A DNA stretch of 29,612 nucleotides from JACDHG01 sp963815295 (GTDB lineage Bacteria > Actinomycetota > Actinomycetes > Propionibacteriales > Nocardioidaceae): positions 1 to 29,612 of the forward strand of contig CAWFFZ010000012.1 of assembly GCA_963815295.1 (NCBI GenBank), read 5' to 3'. A program made the position numbers and the translations under genes. Position 1 is the stretch's first letter. Each line of letters starts with the position of its first letter. Under the pieces are notes generated by a model. The model was given only the letters and a program-made list of their open reading frames with translations. It did no database searches and was not told where the DNA came from. Positions 1 through 7,786 of this stretch are shown here, piece after piece.

Positions 1-18
1 AACTCAGTGCCGTGAACG

Positions 19-303
19 TCACATGGTGGGGTGATCACGATAATCGAAGTCCCAGGTCAAAGCGCCAAGGTCGCCTGGCAACCAATCCGGTGCACACCGA
101 ATTGCAGGTCCTTGCACACTTCGCACTCCCCCGGTTGACCTGATGTGACCAGATTTGACCAGATCTCGCCATCGACCGTGATCGGCTTTCCACCCATGGG
201 CGACAACAGCCCGGTCAGACTCTGCATGAGAGATAGAACCGTCGGGCCCAGCCGCGATAGCGCCACACTCGACCGCCCGAGTCACCCGATCGCCAAGTCC
301 CAT
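19..303 (-). CDS. Hypothetical protein, last gene of small-ORF operon
   Basis: I do not recognise this 94-residue protein. The ATG at 303 overlaps the TGA of the preceding gene by one base (TGATG), which is why I chose it over the longer in-frame GTG further upstream. The sequence starts MGLGDRVTRAVECGAI, is mixed and soluble-looking, has no membrane segment, and is Trp-rich near its end (PDWLPGDLGALTWDFDY). The one-base overlap suggests translational coupling to the gene before it and membership of the minus-strand operon that begins near 1432. Function is unknown. Other frames across this stretch are also open, so reality of the gene rests mainly on the overlap and on amino-acid composition. 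Confidence 0.4.
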   Translation of the reverse strand: MGLGDRVTRAVECGAIAAGPDGSISHAESDRAVVAHGWKADHGRWRDLVKSGHIRSTGGVRSVQGPAIRCAPDWLPGDLGALTWDFDYRDHPTM

Positions 304-488
304 CAAAAAATCCGCCCGATCAGGAGACAGAAGGTCTTCGCTCCGCCAGCCAAGGCAGCATCGGACAGGACCCACTCAGGCCCAACGATGCGCCAGACCC
401 GGCAACGAAGGACCAGCCCGTGGAGCCCAAGAGCCAGCAAATTGCACGCAGCCTCCAGTCTGTCCGCGGGTATGTCAGCGGCACTCAC
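303..488 (-). CDS. Small hypothetical protein, GTG start
   Basis: This is a 61-residue open frame beginning MSAADIPADRLEAACNLLA and ending in a hydrophobic, Cys-containing tail (AKTFCLLIGRIF). The frame continues upstream to 641, but the GTG at 488 overlaps the end of the previous gene by 14 bases, and upstream of it the translation becomes Arg/Pro-rich in the way of a shadow frame, so I start it at 488. It has Leu-rich amphipathic stretches and no recognisable domain. Its stop overlaps the next ATG by one base. It belongs to the tightly packed minus-strand operon. No function can be proposed. Confidence 0.35.
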   Translation of the reverse strand: MSAADIPADRLEAACNLLALGLHGLVLRCRVWRIVGPEWVLSDAALAGGAKTFCLLIGRIF

Positions 489-831
489 CAGCCGTTGTCT
501 CGCCTTCGGTTGTGGTGGCTCGGTCGGCGCCCTGCAGCCGCATAATCTCCGCCTGCACCGACTTCGGCAAGGCCACGTCGGGTCGATCTCCGGCTCCGGC
601 AGGCCAGAAATCACTCTTGCCCAGTCGCGCCATCGTGACAAACAGCACGGTGTGCTGCGCCGCCTCGTCTCGCTGTGCAGCGACCAAGGCCTGGCAGTGC
701 AACCGGTACTGGTCTATCGTCGCCGTACCACGATCCACAGCCTCTTCTGCCTTCTGAATCTGGTTTGACTGCCGACGGTATCGGCGTAGCCGGGCCTGCT
801 TCAGAGCCTGATCCGGAAACTCAACCGACAT
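475..831 (-). CDS. Hypothetical protein, helical, downstream of HTH gene
   Basis: A 118-residue protein starting MSVEFPDQALKQARLRRYRR. The first 60 residues are rich in Arg, Gln, Ala and Glu with a pattern expected of long helices (QSNQIQKAEEAVDRGTA). The C-terminus is Thr/Glu-rich and probably disordered. The ATG at 831 lies 11 bases inside the 3' end of the HTH gene, so the two are likely co-translated. I recognise no family. Small helical proteins next to a helix-turn-helix protein are common on plasmids, integrative elements and phages of actinomycetes, so an accessory-element origin is possible but is inference. Confidence 0.5.
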   Translation of the reverse strand: MSVEFPDQALKQARLRRYRRQSNQIQKAEEAVDRGTATIDQYRLHCQALVAAQRDEAAQHTVLFVTMARLGKSDFWPAGAGDRPDVALPKSVQAEIMRLQGADRATTTEGETTAGECR

Positions 832-1307
832 CGTTCACCGCACCACCCGCCGGATCGGCTGCATCCTCCCCGGCGGCATCCTGCCCGGCGGCACCGTCCC
901 ACGGCTCGACTGCACCGTCTCCGGCGGCACCCACGGCTGTGTCGGTGTCCTCATCGCCGAACTCCTCTTCAAGAGCCGCGAGTCTCTGCTCAACGTCGAA
1001 GGCAAGATCGAGCCGGCCCGAAGTTGTGAGGATCAAGGGGATCGCCCGCAAGGCGATGCTTGGGTCTGAGTCGTTAACGAGCAGCCCGAGCCGCTTGACG
1101 CAGGCCGTACGCAACTGGTTGAACTGTGCCAGCGTCTCCTGCCGCTGCCGTGACCGCTCCTGCTTGACCTCGGCGATCGCCTCCGGGTCTTTGAGGCGCC
1201 GCTGTACGGAGCTGACACTAAGGCCAGCCAACGCCGCCACCTCGTGAAGGGGTCGCCCCGCCACCACCGCGGCCGCCGAACACCCCACGGTTGCCTGCCT
1301 CTGTCAC
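821..1307 (-). CDS. Helix-turn-helix protein (one frameshift near the N-terminus)
   Basis: About 161 residues once one base is removed. A helix-turn-helix lies near the N-terminus (HEVAALAGLSVSSVQRRL), followed by a charged helix (EQERSRQRQETLAQFNQL in related form) and a segment on repeated units (VNDSDPSIALRAIPLILT), then a disordered acidic Ala/Gly/Asp tail. The longest single frame starts at GTG 1288 and has no ribosome site. The GTG at 1307 has AGGAG eight bases before it and overlaps the upstream stop as GTGA. Reading from there needs one G fewer in the GGGG run at 1283-1286, giving VTEAGNRGCSAAAVVAGRP. I infer that 1307 is the true start. Likely a DNA-binding protein of an accessory element; it might bind the inverted repeat at 1535-1569, which is untested. 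Confidence 0.6.
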
Positions 1308-1432
1308 GTCGCCATCTCCTCTGCTTTCCGTTCGTTGTCCCGTCGCTGCTGACGTCGGGGAGCCCGAGCGTTCGCACGATTAGCCGCAAGCCGCGCGGGC
1401 GCGATATCTGGTCGTTCAGACGTGGTCGCCAT
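1304..1432 (-). CDS. Small basic protein, first gene of the operon
   Basis: A 42-residue Arg/Ala-rich peptide, MATTSERPDIAPARLAANRA and then a basic tail ending EEMAT. It has a good ribosome site (GGAAGG, five bases before the ATG) and its TGA overlaps the GTG of the HTH gene by four bases (GTGA). The ANRANA stretch recalls the ANRxNAxxSTGP motif found in many small mobile-element-associated proteins, though the rest of that motif is not seen in this frame. It is the first gene after the TATAAT box at 1548-1553. Function unknown. Confidence 0.45.
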   Translation of the reverse strand: MATTSERPDIAPARLAANRANARAPRRQQRRDNERKAEEMAT

Positions 1433-1534
1433 GCCTGCCTTCCGATCGCGATCGTCAGCCGGAGCGTTCCGGCCCACCTTCTACATCGGCTCTCGACACG
1501 ACCAACCTCCGTTTCACCTGCAAACAGTCGGCAC

Positions 1535-1569
1535 TAAAACGCACCAAATTATAAGAAATATGCGTTTTA
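1535..1569. repeat. 9-bp perfect inverted repeat flanking the -10 box (candidate operator)
   Basis: The arms TAAAACGCA (1535-1543) and TGCGTTTTA (1561-1569) are exact reverse complements with a 17-base AT-rich spacer that contains the TATAAT box. The arm centres are 26 bases apart. A dimeric repressor bound here would cover the promoter. The nearby HTH protein is an obvious candidate; that link is inference. Confidence 0.5.
1548..1553 (-). promoter_or_regulatory. Perfect TATAAT -10 box for the minus-strand operon
   Basis: The minus strand reads TATAAT here, a perfect -10 hexamer in an otherwise GC-rich window. It is about 115 bases before the first ATG (1432). The -35 region about 17 bases upstream (near 1571-1577, minus-strand ACGTCA/GACGTC) is poor, so activation or an unusual sigma factor is possible. 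Confidence 0.4.
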
Positions 1570-1743
1570 TTGACGTCTGTGTGGCATTGTCGAAGTGCCC
1601 GACCGCGTGGAGGCCTGACGCCTGAAGGGCCGGCTCACCCGGGAGCGAGCACGCCGTCACCGACCCGCCTCCATGTCGCCAGGGGCAGCGCTCTGCCGAC
1701 GCGAACGCCTGGGACCTAGGCTGACCAATGGGAGGGGGAGCAG

Positions 1744-3136
1744 ATGACCGGGACATCCACCGGGAGGAGTTCGTCCACCTGGTCGACCTCTCGCACGACC
1801 GGGTCCTGATCGCCTGGGGGGCCTTCTGGTTCCGGCGTGACCAGGCGGGCGGCCGGTGGAACATCCTGGACGACTCCGAGCTCCAGGAGGCCGTGGGACG
1901 GCGTACGTCGATCGGGCACGGTGCAGAGCCCTTCGGTGAGGCCCAGGTCGAGGTGCTGGACGCCGGGGGCGACGTCGTCGCCGAGGCGCGGACCGCGACA
2001 GGTCCTGGGTCTGGGTGGAGGGCCTCGCGCCCGACACGTCGTACGGCTATCGCATCAGGGTCGACGGCCGCGAGTGGGCCGCCGGCCAGCGCCGGGACTG
2101 GGTGCCCACCGCGTCGGGCGGCTACGACCTCGGGCCGGGCAGGACCTATGACCTGGGGTTCCACACCTTCCCGGCCTCGGACCGCGCGACACCGCTCGTG
2201 CGGTTCGTCGCGATGGGCGACTACGGCGTCGGGATCAAGTCGGACAGCGAGTCCAGCCGCCGTCAGCGCCGGATCGCCGACGTGCTCGACGAGCTCGTGC
2301 GGAACCACGACGTCCGCTTCGTGCTGTCGCTGGGCGACAACATCTACCAGGGCGAGCAGGGGCAGGTCGACGACGAGAGCGGCGGGGAGGACGACGACTG
2401 GTACTCCAGCTTCTTCCAGCCCTACCGCTACGTGATCTCCCGGGTCCCGGTGTTCCCCGCGATCGGCAACCACGACACGACCGACACCGAGGGCAGCGAC
2501 GACCGGGCGCAGATGGAGGACAACTTCCACGTCCACGAGCGCTTCCGCCACCAGCAGGACCGCGCGTCGGTGGGGCCGGGGCTGTTCTACCGCTTCGGCT
2601 ACGGCCGGGACCTCGAGCTGATCTGCATCGACACCTCCCAGGACAGCGACGACCCGGAGTACCACCGGTTCTTCCAGGTGCCCGAGCACCAGCAGTGGCT
2701 CGAGGACGCGGTGGCGGTGGACGACCCCGTCTGGCGGATCCCCTTCTCCCACCACCCGCTCTTCTGCGCCGGGCCGGAGCACGGGAACGACGAGGAGATG
2801 CTCGAGAGCGTGCTGCCGCTCTTCGACCGTGGCGGGGTGCGGCTCGTGCTGGCGGGGCACGAGCACAACTTCCAGGTCTCGGAGGTGGACGGCCGCACGT
2901 ACGTCGTGTCCGGGGCCGGCGGGAAGCTCCGCGAGGAGATCCCCGAGTGGTTCGAGGACGCCCACACCACTGCCTGGGCCGCTCAGGCGCACCTGCTGCT
3001 CGTCGAGATCGACGGGGACGAGGCGCGGCTGACCCCGGTCTCGGGCCTGATGCCCGACGGGTCACTGCACCTGATGACCGCACTCACGAAGGACAACCAG
3101 GTCGTGCGCCCGCCTTTCGTCGTGTCCCACTCGTAG
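1744..3136 (+). CDS. Purple-acid-phosphatase-like metallophosphoesterase (frameshifted N-terminus)
   Basis: Calcineurin-like phosphoesterase of about 464 residues. The uninterrupted part runs from about 2004 to 3136. The catalytic domain shows the five blocks of the purple acid phosphatase group: MGDYG, GDNIY, GNHD, FSHH and GHEH, giving all seven usual metal ligands. An N-terminal beta-sandwich-like region (VHLVDLSHDRVLIAWGAFW ... GLAPDTSYGYRIRVDG) resembles the fibronectin-like domain that often precedes this fold. Two one-base shifts break the 5' part, one just after the start (ATG 1744 has GGGAGGGGG upstream but is out of frame with the ORF starting at 1728) and one near 2000. No signal peptide is visible, so a cytoplasmic place is likely. 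It would hydrolyse phosphomonoesters or diesters; the substrate is not predictable. Confidence 0.85.
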
Positions 3137-3305
3137 CGTCGATAAGAAGATCCGGCTCATCCGCATGCCTCGACTCGACTCGACTTGACACGACCGGCAC
3201 GGGGGGCGTGACGGGCTATGACTCGGCAAGCGGAGGCACAGGGTTGGTCATCACCTGACCATCGCCGGTTCCTGGCCGTGTCGGGTTTGACTACGACGGC
3301 CGTAA

Positions 3306-3485
3306 CACGCTCAGCGAGCAGCTCCTCGACGTCGCGATACAACAACCCGTACCGCAGATACCATCGCGCCGCCACTGAGATCACCCTCGCGAGGAAACCG
3401 GAAACCAGCAAACGCCGTGGCCGAACCCGAAGAAGTCACCGCACCAGTCTCCCGGCAACTGCGATCAGACAACGCAACCGTGCCC
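3306..3485 (-). mobile_element. Truncated IS6-type element: right end plus transposase N-terminus
   Basis: This stretch is similar base by base to the right end of the full element at 3642-4444. It keeps a one-mismatch copy of the terminal repeat (3470-3485) and the first part of the transposase (FAGFRFP ... RWYLRYGLLYRDVEELLAER) with a frameshift. Similarity stops abruptly near 3306, inside the codons after LLAER. The rest of the element is missing. Confidence 0.75.
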
Positions 3486-3491
3486 TTCACC

Positions 3492-3641
3492 TCACGAAGA
3501 TCGGGCATGATGCTGCACTAGCCGGTTGACCCTGTCCATAGACAGGTGTTTGTCCAGAGCATCCGCGTTCAAGCCGAGTCGACCCGCTACCCAGATTCGG
3601 AAGATCAGGACTCCCCGGCAATAGGCGGAGACCAGCTCTGA
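3492..3641 (-). pseudogene. Possible 3' gene fragment cut by the IS element
   Basis: Between the two IS6-type copies the minus strand has an open frame without a start, reading natural-looking protein (ALDKHLSMDRVNRLVQHHAR) and ending in TGA at 3492. It begins exactly at the IS end at 3642, as if the insertion removed the front of a gene. I do not recognise the family. It is a short piece and may be chance. Confidence 0.25.
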
Positions 3642-4444
3642 GGGCACTGTTGCGTTGCCTGATCGCGAGGCTGCTCACAGGGCCGTAGTTCGACCGCGGC
3701 TGGGCTCTGTCAGACGGCAAGCATCAGCCCGTCGAAGGCTGCACGAAGACGGCCTTGTGCCGGCTGGTCAGAGGCGATCTCGTAGTGGCCGCGTCGGAGG
3801 TTCTGGACGAAAGCATGACCGGCGGCGAGGATTCGGGCCGACCGGAATCGCTTGAGTCCGCGCATCGGTCGAAGCCGGCTTTGAGTCGGCCGTGGTCGGC
3901 TTCGACCGGGTTATTCGCGTACTGCTCGTGACATGGCAGCGCCGGGCGCCAGCTCGTCGAGCACCCGCGGATAGGCCGGTGCCCGGTCGGTGGTGACCTC
4001 GACGGGCACCTCCTACAGGCGAGTGCCCGGTGAAGAACGCCCGCGCTGCGGTCAGGTCGCGCCTGCGGACAGCCAGACGTCGATGACCTGGCCGTGCTGG
4101 TCGATCGCCCGGTACAGGTACGTCCAGCGGCCGGCGACCTTGACGTAGGTCTCGTCGACGAACCACCGGTCACCCGGGCAGTGGCGGCGCGGCCGGGCGG
4201 CGTAGATGAACTCCGGGGTGAACCGTTGGACCCACCGGTAGACCGTGACGTGGTCGACGTCGACCCCCCGCTCGGCGAGCAGCTCCTCGACGTCGCGGTA
4301 GGACAGGCCATAGCGCAGGTACCACCGCACCGCGACCGAGATCACCTCAGGCGGGAACCGGAACCCTGCGAACGCCGAAACCGATGCGGAAGAAGTCACG
4401 AGAACAGTCTCCCGTGCACCACGGTCCTCAACGCAACAGTGCCC
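3642..4444 (-). mobile_element. IS6-type insertion sequence with matching 16-bp ends
   Basis: The ends GGGCACTGTTGCGTTG (3642-3657) and its exact reverse complement (4429-4444) bound an 803-base element, a usual length for the IS6 family. One transposase fills it on the minus strand. The eight bases on each side (AGCTCTGA and CTCGGCCT) do not match, so there is no target duplication. That fits an old insertion, a deletion formed next to one end, or replicon fusion followed by recombination between IS copies. Confidence 0.85.
3710..4399 (-). pseudogene. IS6-family DDE transposase, broken by several frameshifts
   Basis: Joined over frames, the protein reads from GTG 4399: FAGFRFPPEVISVAVRWYLR, the YRDVEELLAERGVDVDHVTV helix-turn-helix region, then the DDE domain with FVDETYVKVAGRW (first Asp), TTDRAPAYP in another frame (second Asp) and YANNPVEADHGRLK (Glu). 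The end reads AAFDGLMLAV followed by TGA at 3710. Frame changes occur near 4065, near 4020, in the 3950-4010 stretch and near 3870, so no active transposase is expected from the sequence as given. The family cuts and joins DNA by replicative cointegrate formation. Confidence 0.85.
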
Positions 4445-4742
4445 CTCGGCCTCTATCACCTGGCCTGGCAGGTCGACACCATCGAGGAACTCGAACAGGC
4501 CAGACTCGCCCTGACGAACCTCGACGCCTACACCGGCGAGTCCAGCCACGGTGCCACCAAGAGCATCTACGCCCGCGACCCCGACGGCAACGAGTTCGAG
4601 GTGATGTGGATGCTGCCCAAGGCCAACTGGGGCAACTTCACGAACACCGCACCGATCGACCACCTCGACCTGCCCGGAGAGGTACACCGCTGGGGCCGGC
4701 GTCCGCACCGCCGGCGAACTCGTCCCGGTGGACGCGTCGTGA
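4445..4742 (+). pseudogene. VOC/glyoxalase-family protein, C-terminal remnant
   Basis: The frame opens directly at the IS end and reads LGLYHLAWQVDTIEELEQAR, then SIYARDPDGNEFEVMWMLPK. This is the second half of a vicinal-oxygen-chelate fold, with a His (YHLAW) and a Glu (NEFEVMW) at the places where the family binds metal. The N-terminal half is lost to the IS insertion. A one-base shift near 4697 is needed to reach the last part (AGVRTAGELVPVDAS) and its stop. Such proteins act as glyoxalases, extradiol dioxygenases or resistance proteins; which one cannot be told. The stop overlaps the next start as GTGA, so an original operon with the hydrolase is likely. Confidence 0.7.
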
Positions 4743-4960
4743 CCACCGAGACGTTCCCGCCGCCCGTCGTCGTGACGTAAGGCAGCACCAACCCGGCGGC
4801 TCCGCGCGTCGTCCTGCTGCACGGGCGCAACTCGAACTAGCGCGAGGTCCTCGGCCTGGCCGCGTACCTGCCGACCTGGCCGGCCTACTCGCGATGCGGG
4901 AGCCGCACCGGTCCGCGGCCAGAGGTGAGCTGGACGATCCCCCAGCGTACGAGTCCCAGG
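4739..4960 (+). pseudogene. Alpha/beta hydrolase (esterase-like) N-terminal remnant
   Basis: From GTG 4739 the frame reads VTTETFPPPVVVT, a TAA stop, then GSTNPAAPRVVLLHGRNSN, a TAG stop, then REVLGLAAYLPTWPAY. This is the start of a phospholipase/carboxylesterase-type alpha/beta hydrolase: the strand and oxyanion HG loop are present, but the nucleophile elbow and everything after it are missing. Two in-frame stops within 75 bases mean base substitutions and not just an indel, so this one looks truly dead. It directly followed the VOC gene. Confidence 0.6.
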
Positions 4961-4987
4961 ACGCTCCCGCCTACATGCAAGACCTAC

Positions 4988-5086
4988 ATGCATGAACAGC
5001 TCTTCGACGAGATCCGCACCCTGTCCGGCGTGGACGTCGGCCCCTCCCGCATCTCGGTGCCCGGCTTCTCCTTCCAGGCCAGATGA
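4988..5086 (+). pseudogene. DUF5519 (luciferase-family) N-terminal remnant
   Basis: A 32-residue frame, MHEQLFDEIRTLSGVDVGPS then RISVPGFSF, ending in TGA. The string LPGVxxGPSRISVPGxxA is typical of the start of DUF5519 'luciferase-like' proteins, from memory of that family. The rest of the domain is absent, so this is a truncated remnant in the same graveyard as the two before it. Confidence 0.4.
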
Positions 5087-5143
5087 AAGTTCTCTCATCG
5101 TCCGCTCACTGCGGTGCCATGTGCGCACGGGATTCTCGGAGGC

Positions 5144-5509
5144 ATGAGTTCGTTCCTGAAGACCCTGATTGGCCTCGCTGTCGCCCTCCCGCTGGCGGCA
5201 TTCGTTGCGGGATCGCTGGTGGTGGGCTCGGAGGATTCACCGCCCCGGGAGCGGATCATCATCGAGGATCACGCGCCGGTCGGGACGGACGGTGCGAGCG
5301 AGAACCGCGGCCGCGAGCAGGGTCCCTCCCGGAAGCCGCCCGTCGATGACGACCGCGCCGACGGACCGGATGACGACACCGACGGCGATGAGCGGGATGA
5401 TGACAGCAGGGCCGGCAGTTCCGGCGGCGCGGAAACTGACGATGACTCCAAGGACGATGACTCCAGGGACGACGACACCGACGACGACACCGGCGACGAT
5501 CACGACTGA
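5144..5509 (+). CDS. Exported small Asp-rich protein upstream of the two-component system
   Basis: A 121-residue protein. Residues 1-28 form a signal peptide or membrane anchor (FLKTLIGLAVALPLAAFVAG). The rest is hydrophilic and, after about residue 65, almost wholly Asp with Gly, Ser, Thr and a few Arg (runs such as DDDTDDDTGDDHD at the end). I chose ATG 5144 because CGGAGG sits just before it and the signal peptide begins there. The kinase frame overlaps or closely follows, so they are one operon. Small secreted hydrophilic proteins in this position are common beside actinomycete sensor kinases. The acidic tail could bind Ca2+ or other divalent ions outside the cell and feed the sensor; that is inference. 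Confidence 0.75.
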   Translation: MSSFLKTLIGLAVALPLAAFVAGSLVVGSEDSPPRERIIIEDHAPVGTDGASENRGREQGPSRKPPVDDDRADGPDDDTDGDERDDDSRAGSSGGAETDDDSKDDDSRDDDTDDDTGDDHD

Positions 5510-5555
5510 CACCCGCGCCCACACGGTCGCCCGGCCCAAGCGGTCGGGCGTTTCC

Positions 5556-6977
5556 GTGCGCACCCGGATCACCTTGGTGATTGCGCTGCTCGTGGCGCTC
5601 GCCCTTACCGGTTCCGGGGCGATCGTGTACCTGATCGAGCACGAGCGGAACCGCGAGCATGCCATGGACGAGGTCGAGCAGGAGGTCGAGGAGTTCATCA
5701 GGTTTCAGGAGAACGGTCTCGACCCGGACACCGGTGAGACGTTCGGCGGTGTCGTCCCCCTTCTGGAGGCCTTCCTGGAGCGCAACGTCCCCAGCCCCTC
5801 CGAGGCATTCTTGGCCTGGTACGACGGCGCCGCTCTTCCGGGCCAGGCTCCCGGCGACGATGCCTATCTGGGCGACCAAGAGTTCGACAGGATCGTCGAG
5901 GATCTGACCCCCAGCAACGGCGACCGTCTGTGGGAAAGCCCAACAGACGGCGAGGTCCTCATCGCCGTGCAGTCCGTGCAGTTCGAGAACGACGACCGGG
6001 TCGGCGCCCTGGTTGTCGTCCAGGAGCTCTCGGAGCGGGACGCACTGCTCAACGAGACGATGCGCACTTACGCCATCGTCGCTTTCCTGTCGCTGCTGCT
6101 GGTTCTGGTCATCGCCTTGTGGCAGTCGGGCCGGCTGCTGTCGCCGCTGCGCACCTTGCGCGCGACCGCCGAAAGGATCGGTGCCACCGACCTGTCGCAA
6201 CGGCTGCCGGTCAGAGGCAACGACGACATCACCGCTCTCACCCGCACCGTCAACGGCATGCTCGAGCGGCTCGAAAGCGGCGTTCGCCTCCCAAAAACAG
6301 TTCCTCGACGACGCCGGCCACGAGCTGCGGACACCGTTGACCGTGCTCAGCGGGCACCTCGAGCTACTCGACTCCGCCAACACCGAGGAGGTCGAGGCGA
6401 CCCGCAAGCTACTGCTCGACGAGGTGGAACGGATGGCGCGACTCACCCGCGACCTGATCCTGCTGGCGAAGACCGACCGGCCCGACTTCCTACGGATCGA
6501 CGCGCGTCGACCTGAGCGAGCTCGTAGAGGACCTGGTCGCGAAAGCCCGTGGCCTCGGCGACCGGGACTGGCAGTACGACGGGGCGCCAGCCGTCATGGT
6601 CGACATGGACCAGCAGCGGATCACACAGGCCGTACTGCAGCTGGCGGACAACGCAGTGAAGCACACGCAGGAGGGCGACGAGATCGCCATCGGCGCCGAC
6701 CTCGACGGCATCCACGTCAGGATCTGGGTCCGCGACACCGGCCCGGGGGTCCCACCTGCGGACCGTGACCGCATCTTCGAGCGGTTCGGCCGAAGCGTGG
6801 TCCCGAAAAACGACGAGGGCTTCGGTCTGGGGCTGTCGATCGTGCGTGCGATCGTCACCGAGCACGGCGGCACAGCGCGACGTCGAGGACGCCCCATCTG
6901 GTGGTGCGCAGTTCGTGCTCAGCCTTCCCATCCTCCAGTCAGGCCACGAGGGGATCCCGCCGTGGCCCGCATCCTGA
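5556..6977 (+). pseudogene. Sensor histidine kinase, interrupted by three frameshifts
   Basis: About 473 residues when frames are joined. Order: a membrane helix (TRITLVIALLVALALTGSG), an outer domain of about 150 residues, a second helix (YAIVAFLSLLLVLVIALW), a HAMP linker (LSPLRTLRATAERIGATDLS), the phospho-acceptor box FLDDAGHELRTPLT, and the ATPase with N box (QLADNAVKHT), G1 (RDTGPGVP), F box (IFERFGR) and G2 (GFGLGLSIVRA). Frame changes lie near 6280, 6503 and 6880, each one or two bases. The start is uncertain: GTG 5556 is next to the first helix, but an ATG at 5458 inside the previous gene is possible. The 3' end overlaps the regulator start. It is expected to phosphorylate the regulator at 6962. 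Confidence 0.85.
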
Positions 6978-7635
6978 TCGTCGAGGACGAGGCCAAGATC
7001 GCGTCGTTCGTCTCCAAGGGCCTTGGCGCCGAGGGTACCAGACCACCGTCTGCGGCGACGGCCGCGAAGGTCTCGACCACGCCCTCAGCGGCGCGTTCGA
7101 CCTGATGGTGCTCGACATCGGCCTGCCCAGCCTGGACGGGTACGCCGTCCTCGACCAGCTCCGCTCCCAAGGCTCCCGAATGCCCGTGATCGTGCTGACC
7201 GCCCGCGACTCGGTGGCCGACACCGTCACAGCACTTGAGGGCGGCGCCGACGACTACATGCCCAAGCCGTTCCGGTTCGCTGAGCTCCTCGCCCGGGTCC
7301 GGCTACGCCTTCGCCAGGTACGCGCCACCGAGAGCGGGGGCGGCGCCCTCGAGGCTGTCGAGTCCGGCGGGATCCGCCTCGACCTCCGCACCCGCAGGGC
7401 CACCGTCGGCGGCAACGAGGTCGACCTCTCCGCCCGGGAGTTCGCGCTGACCGAGATCCTCATGCGCAACGCCGGGCAGGTCCTATCCCGCGAGCAGCTG
7501 CTCGACCACGCCTGGGGCTTCGACTTCGACCCCGGCTCCAACGTCGTCGACGTCTACATCGGCTACCTGCGGAAGAAATTCGGGGCGGAGACGATCGCTA
7601 CCGTGCGTGGCATGGGCTACCGGTTCAACAGCTGA
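6962..7635 (+). CDS. OmpR/PhoB-type response regulator (one frameshift)
   Basis: About 224 residues. The receiver has the acidic pair (IVEDEAK), the phosphorylated Asp in LMVLDIGLPSLDGY, the Thr of VLTARD and the Lys of MPKPF. The C-terminal winged helix reads LSAREFALTEILMRNAG, REQLLDHAWGFDFDPGSNVV and YIGYLRKKFG, with the closing GMGYRF typical of the family. GTG 6962 overlaps the kinase stop (GTGGCCCGCATCCTGA), so kinase and regulator are coupled. One base is missing near 7036 (GAEG then YQTTVCGDG). It would bind DNA repeats near its own operon; no clear direct repeat is visible upstream of 5144. Confidence 0.88.
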
Positions 7636-7786
7636 CGAGAAACGTGAGGACATCCCGCAAGGGAGTGGCGAGTACACGCCCATCACTGCGCCACACCCAG
7701 CGCCAGCGTCAACTCAGGTTTCGTCCGCAACATGCGCGGCCCGAACTCGCACCGGGAAACGATCATCTACCAGACCAGGAGTCAGG

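Noticed and set aside
1514..2992. 492-residue minus-strand open frame across the phosphoesterase
   Set aside because: Its Val/Arg/Pro/His-rich translation is the mirror of the plus-strand gene, which carries all catalytic motifs.
3529..3545. Short hairpin CTGTC/GACAG between the two IS copies
   Set aside because: Five-base arms are too short to call a terminator or an attachment site.
5259..6446. 395-residue minus-strand frame opposite the kinase
   Set aside because: Low-complexity shadow; the kinase motifs on the plus strand explain the region.
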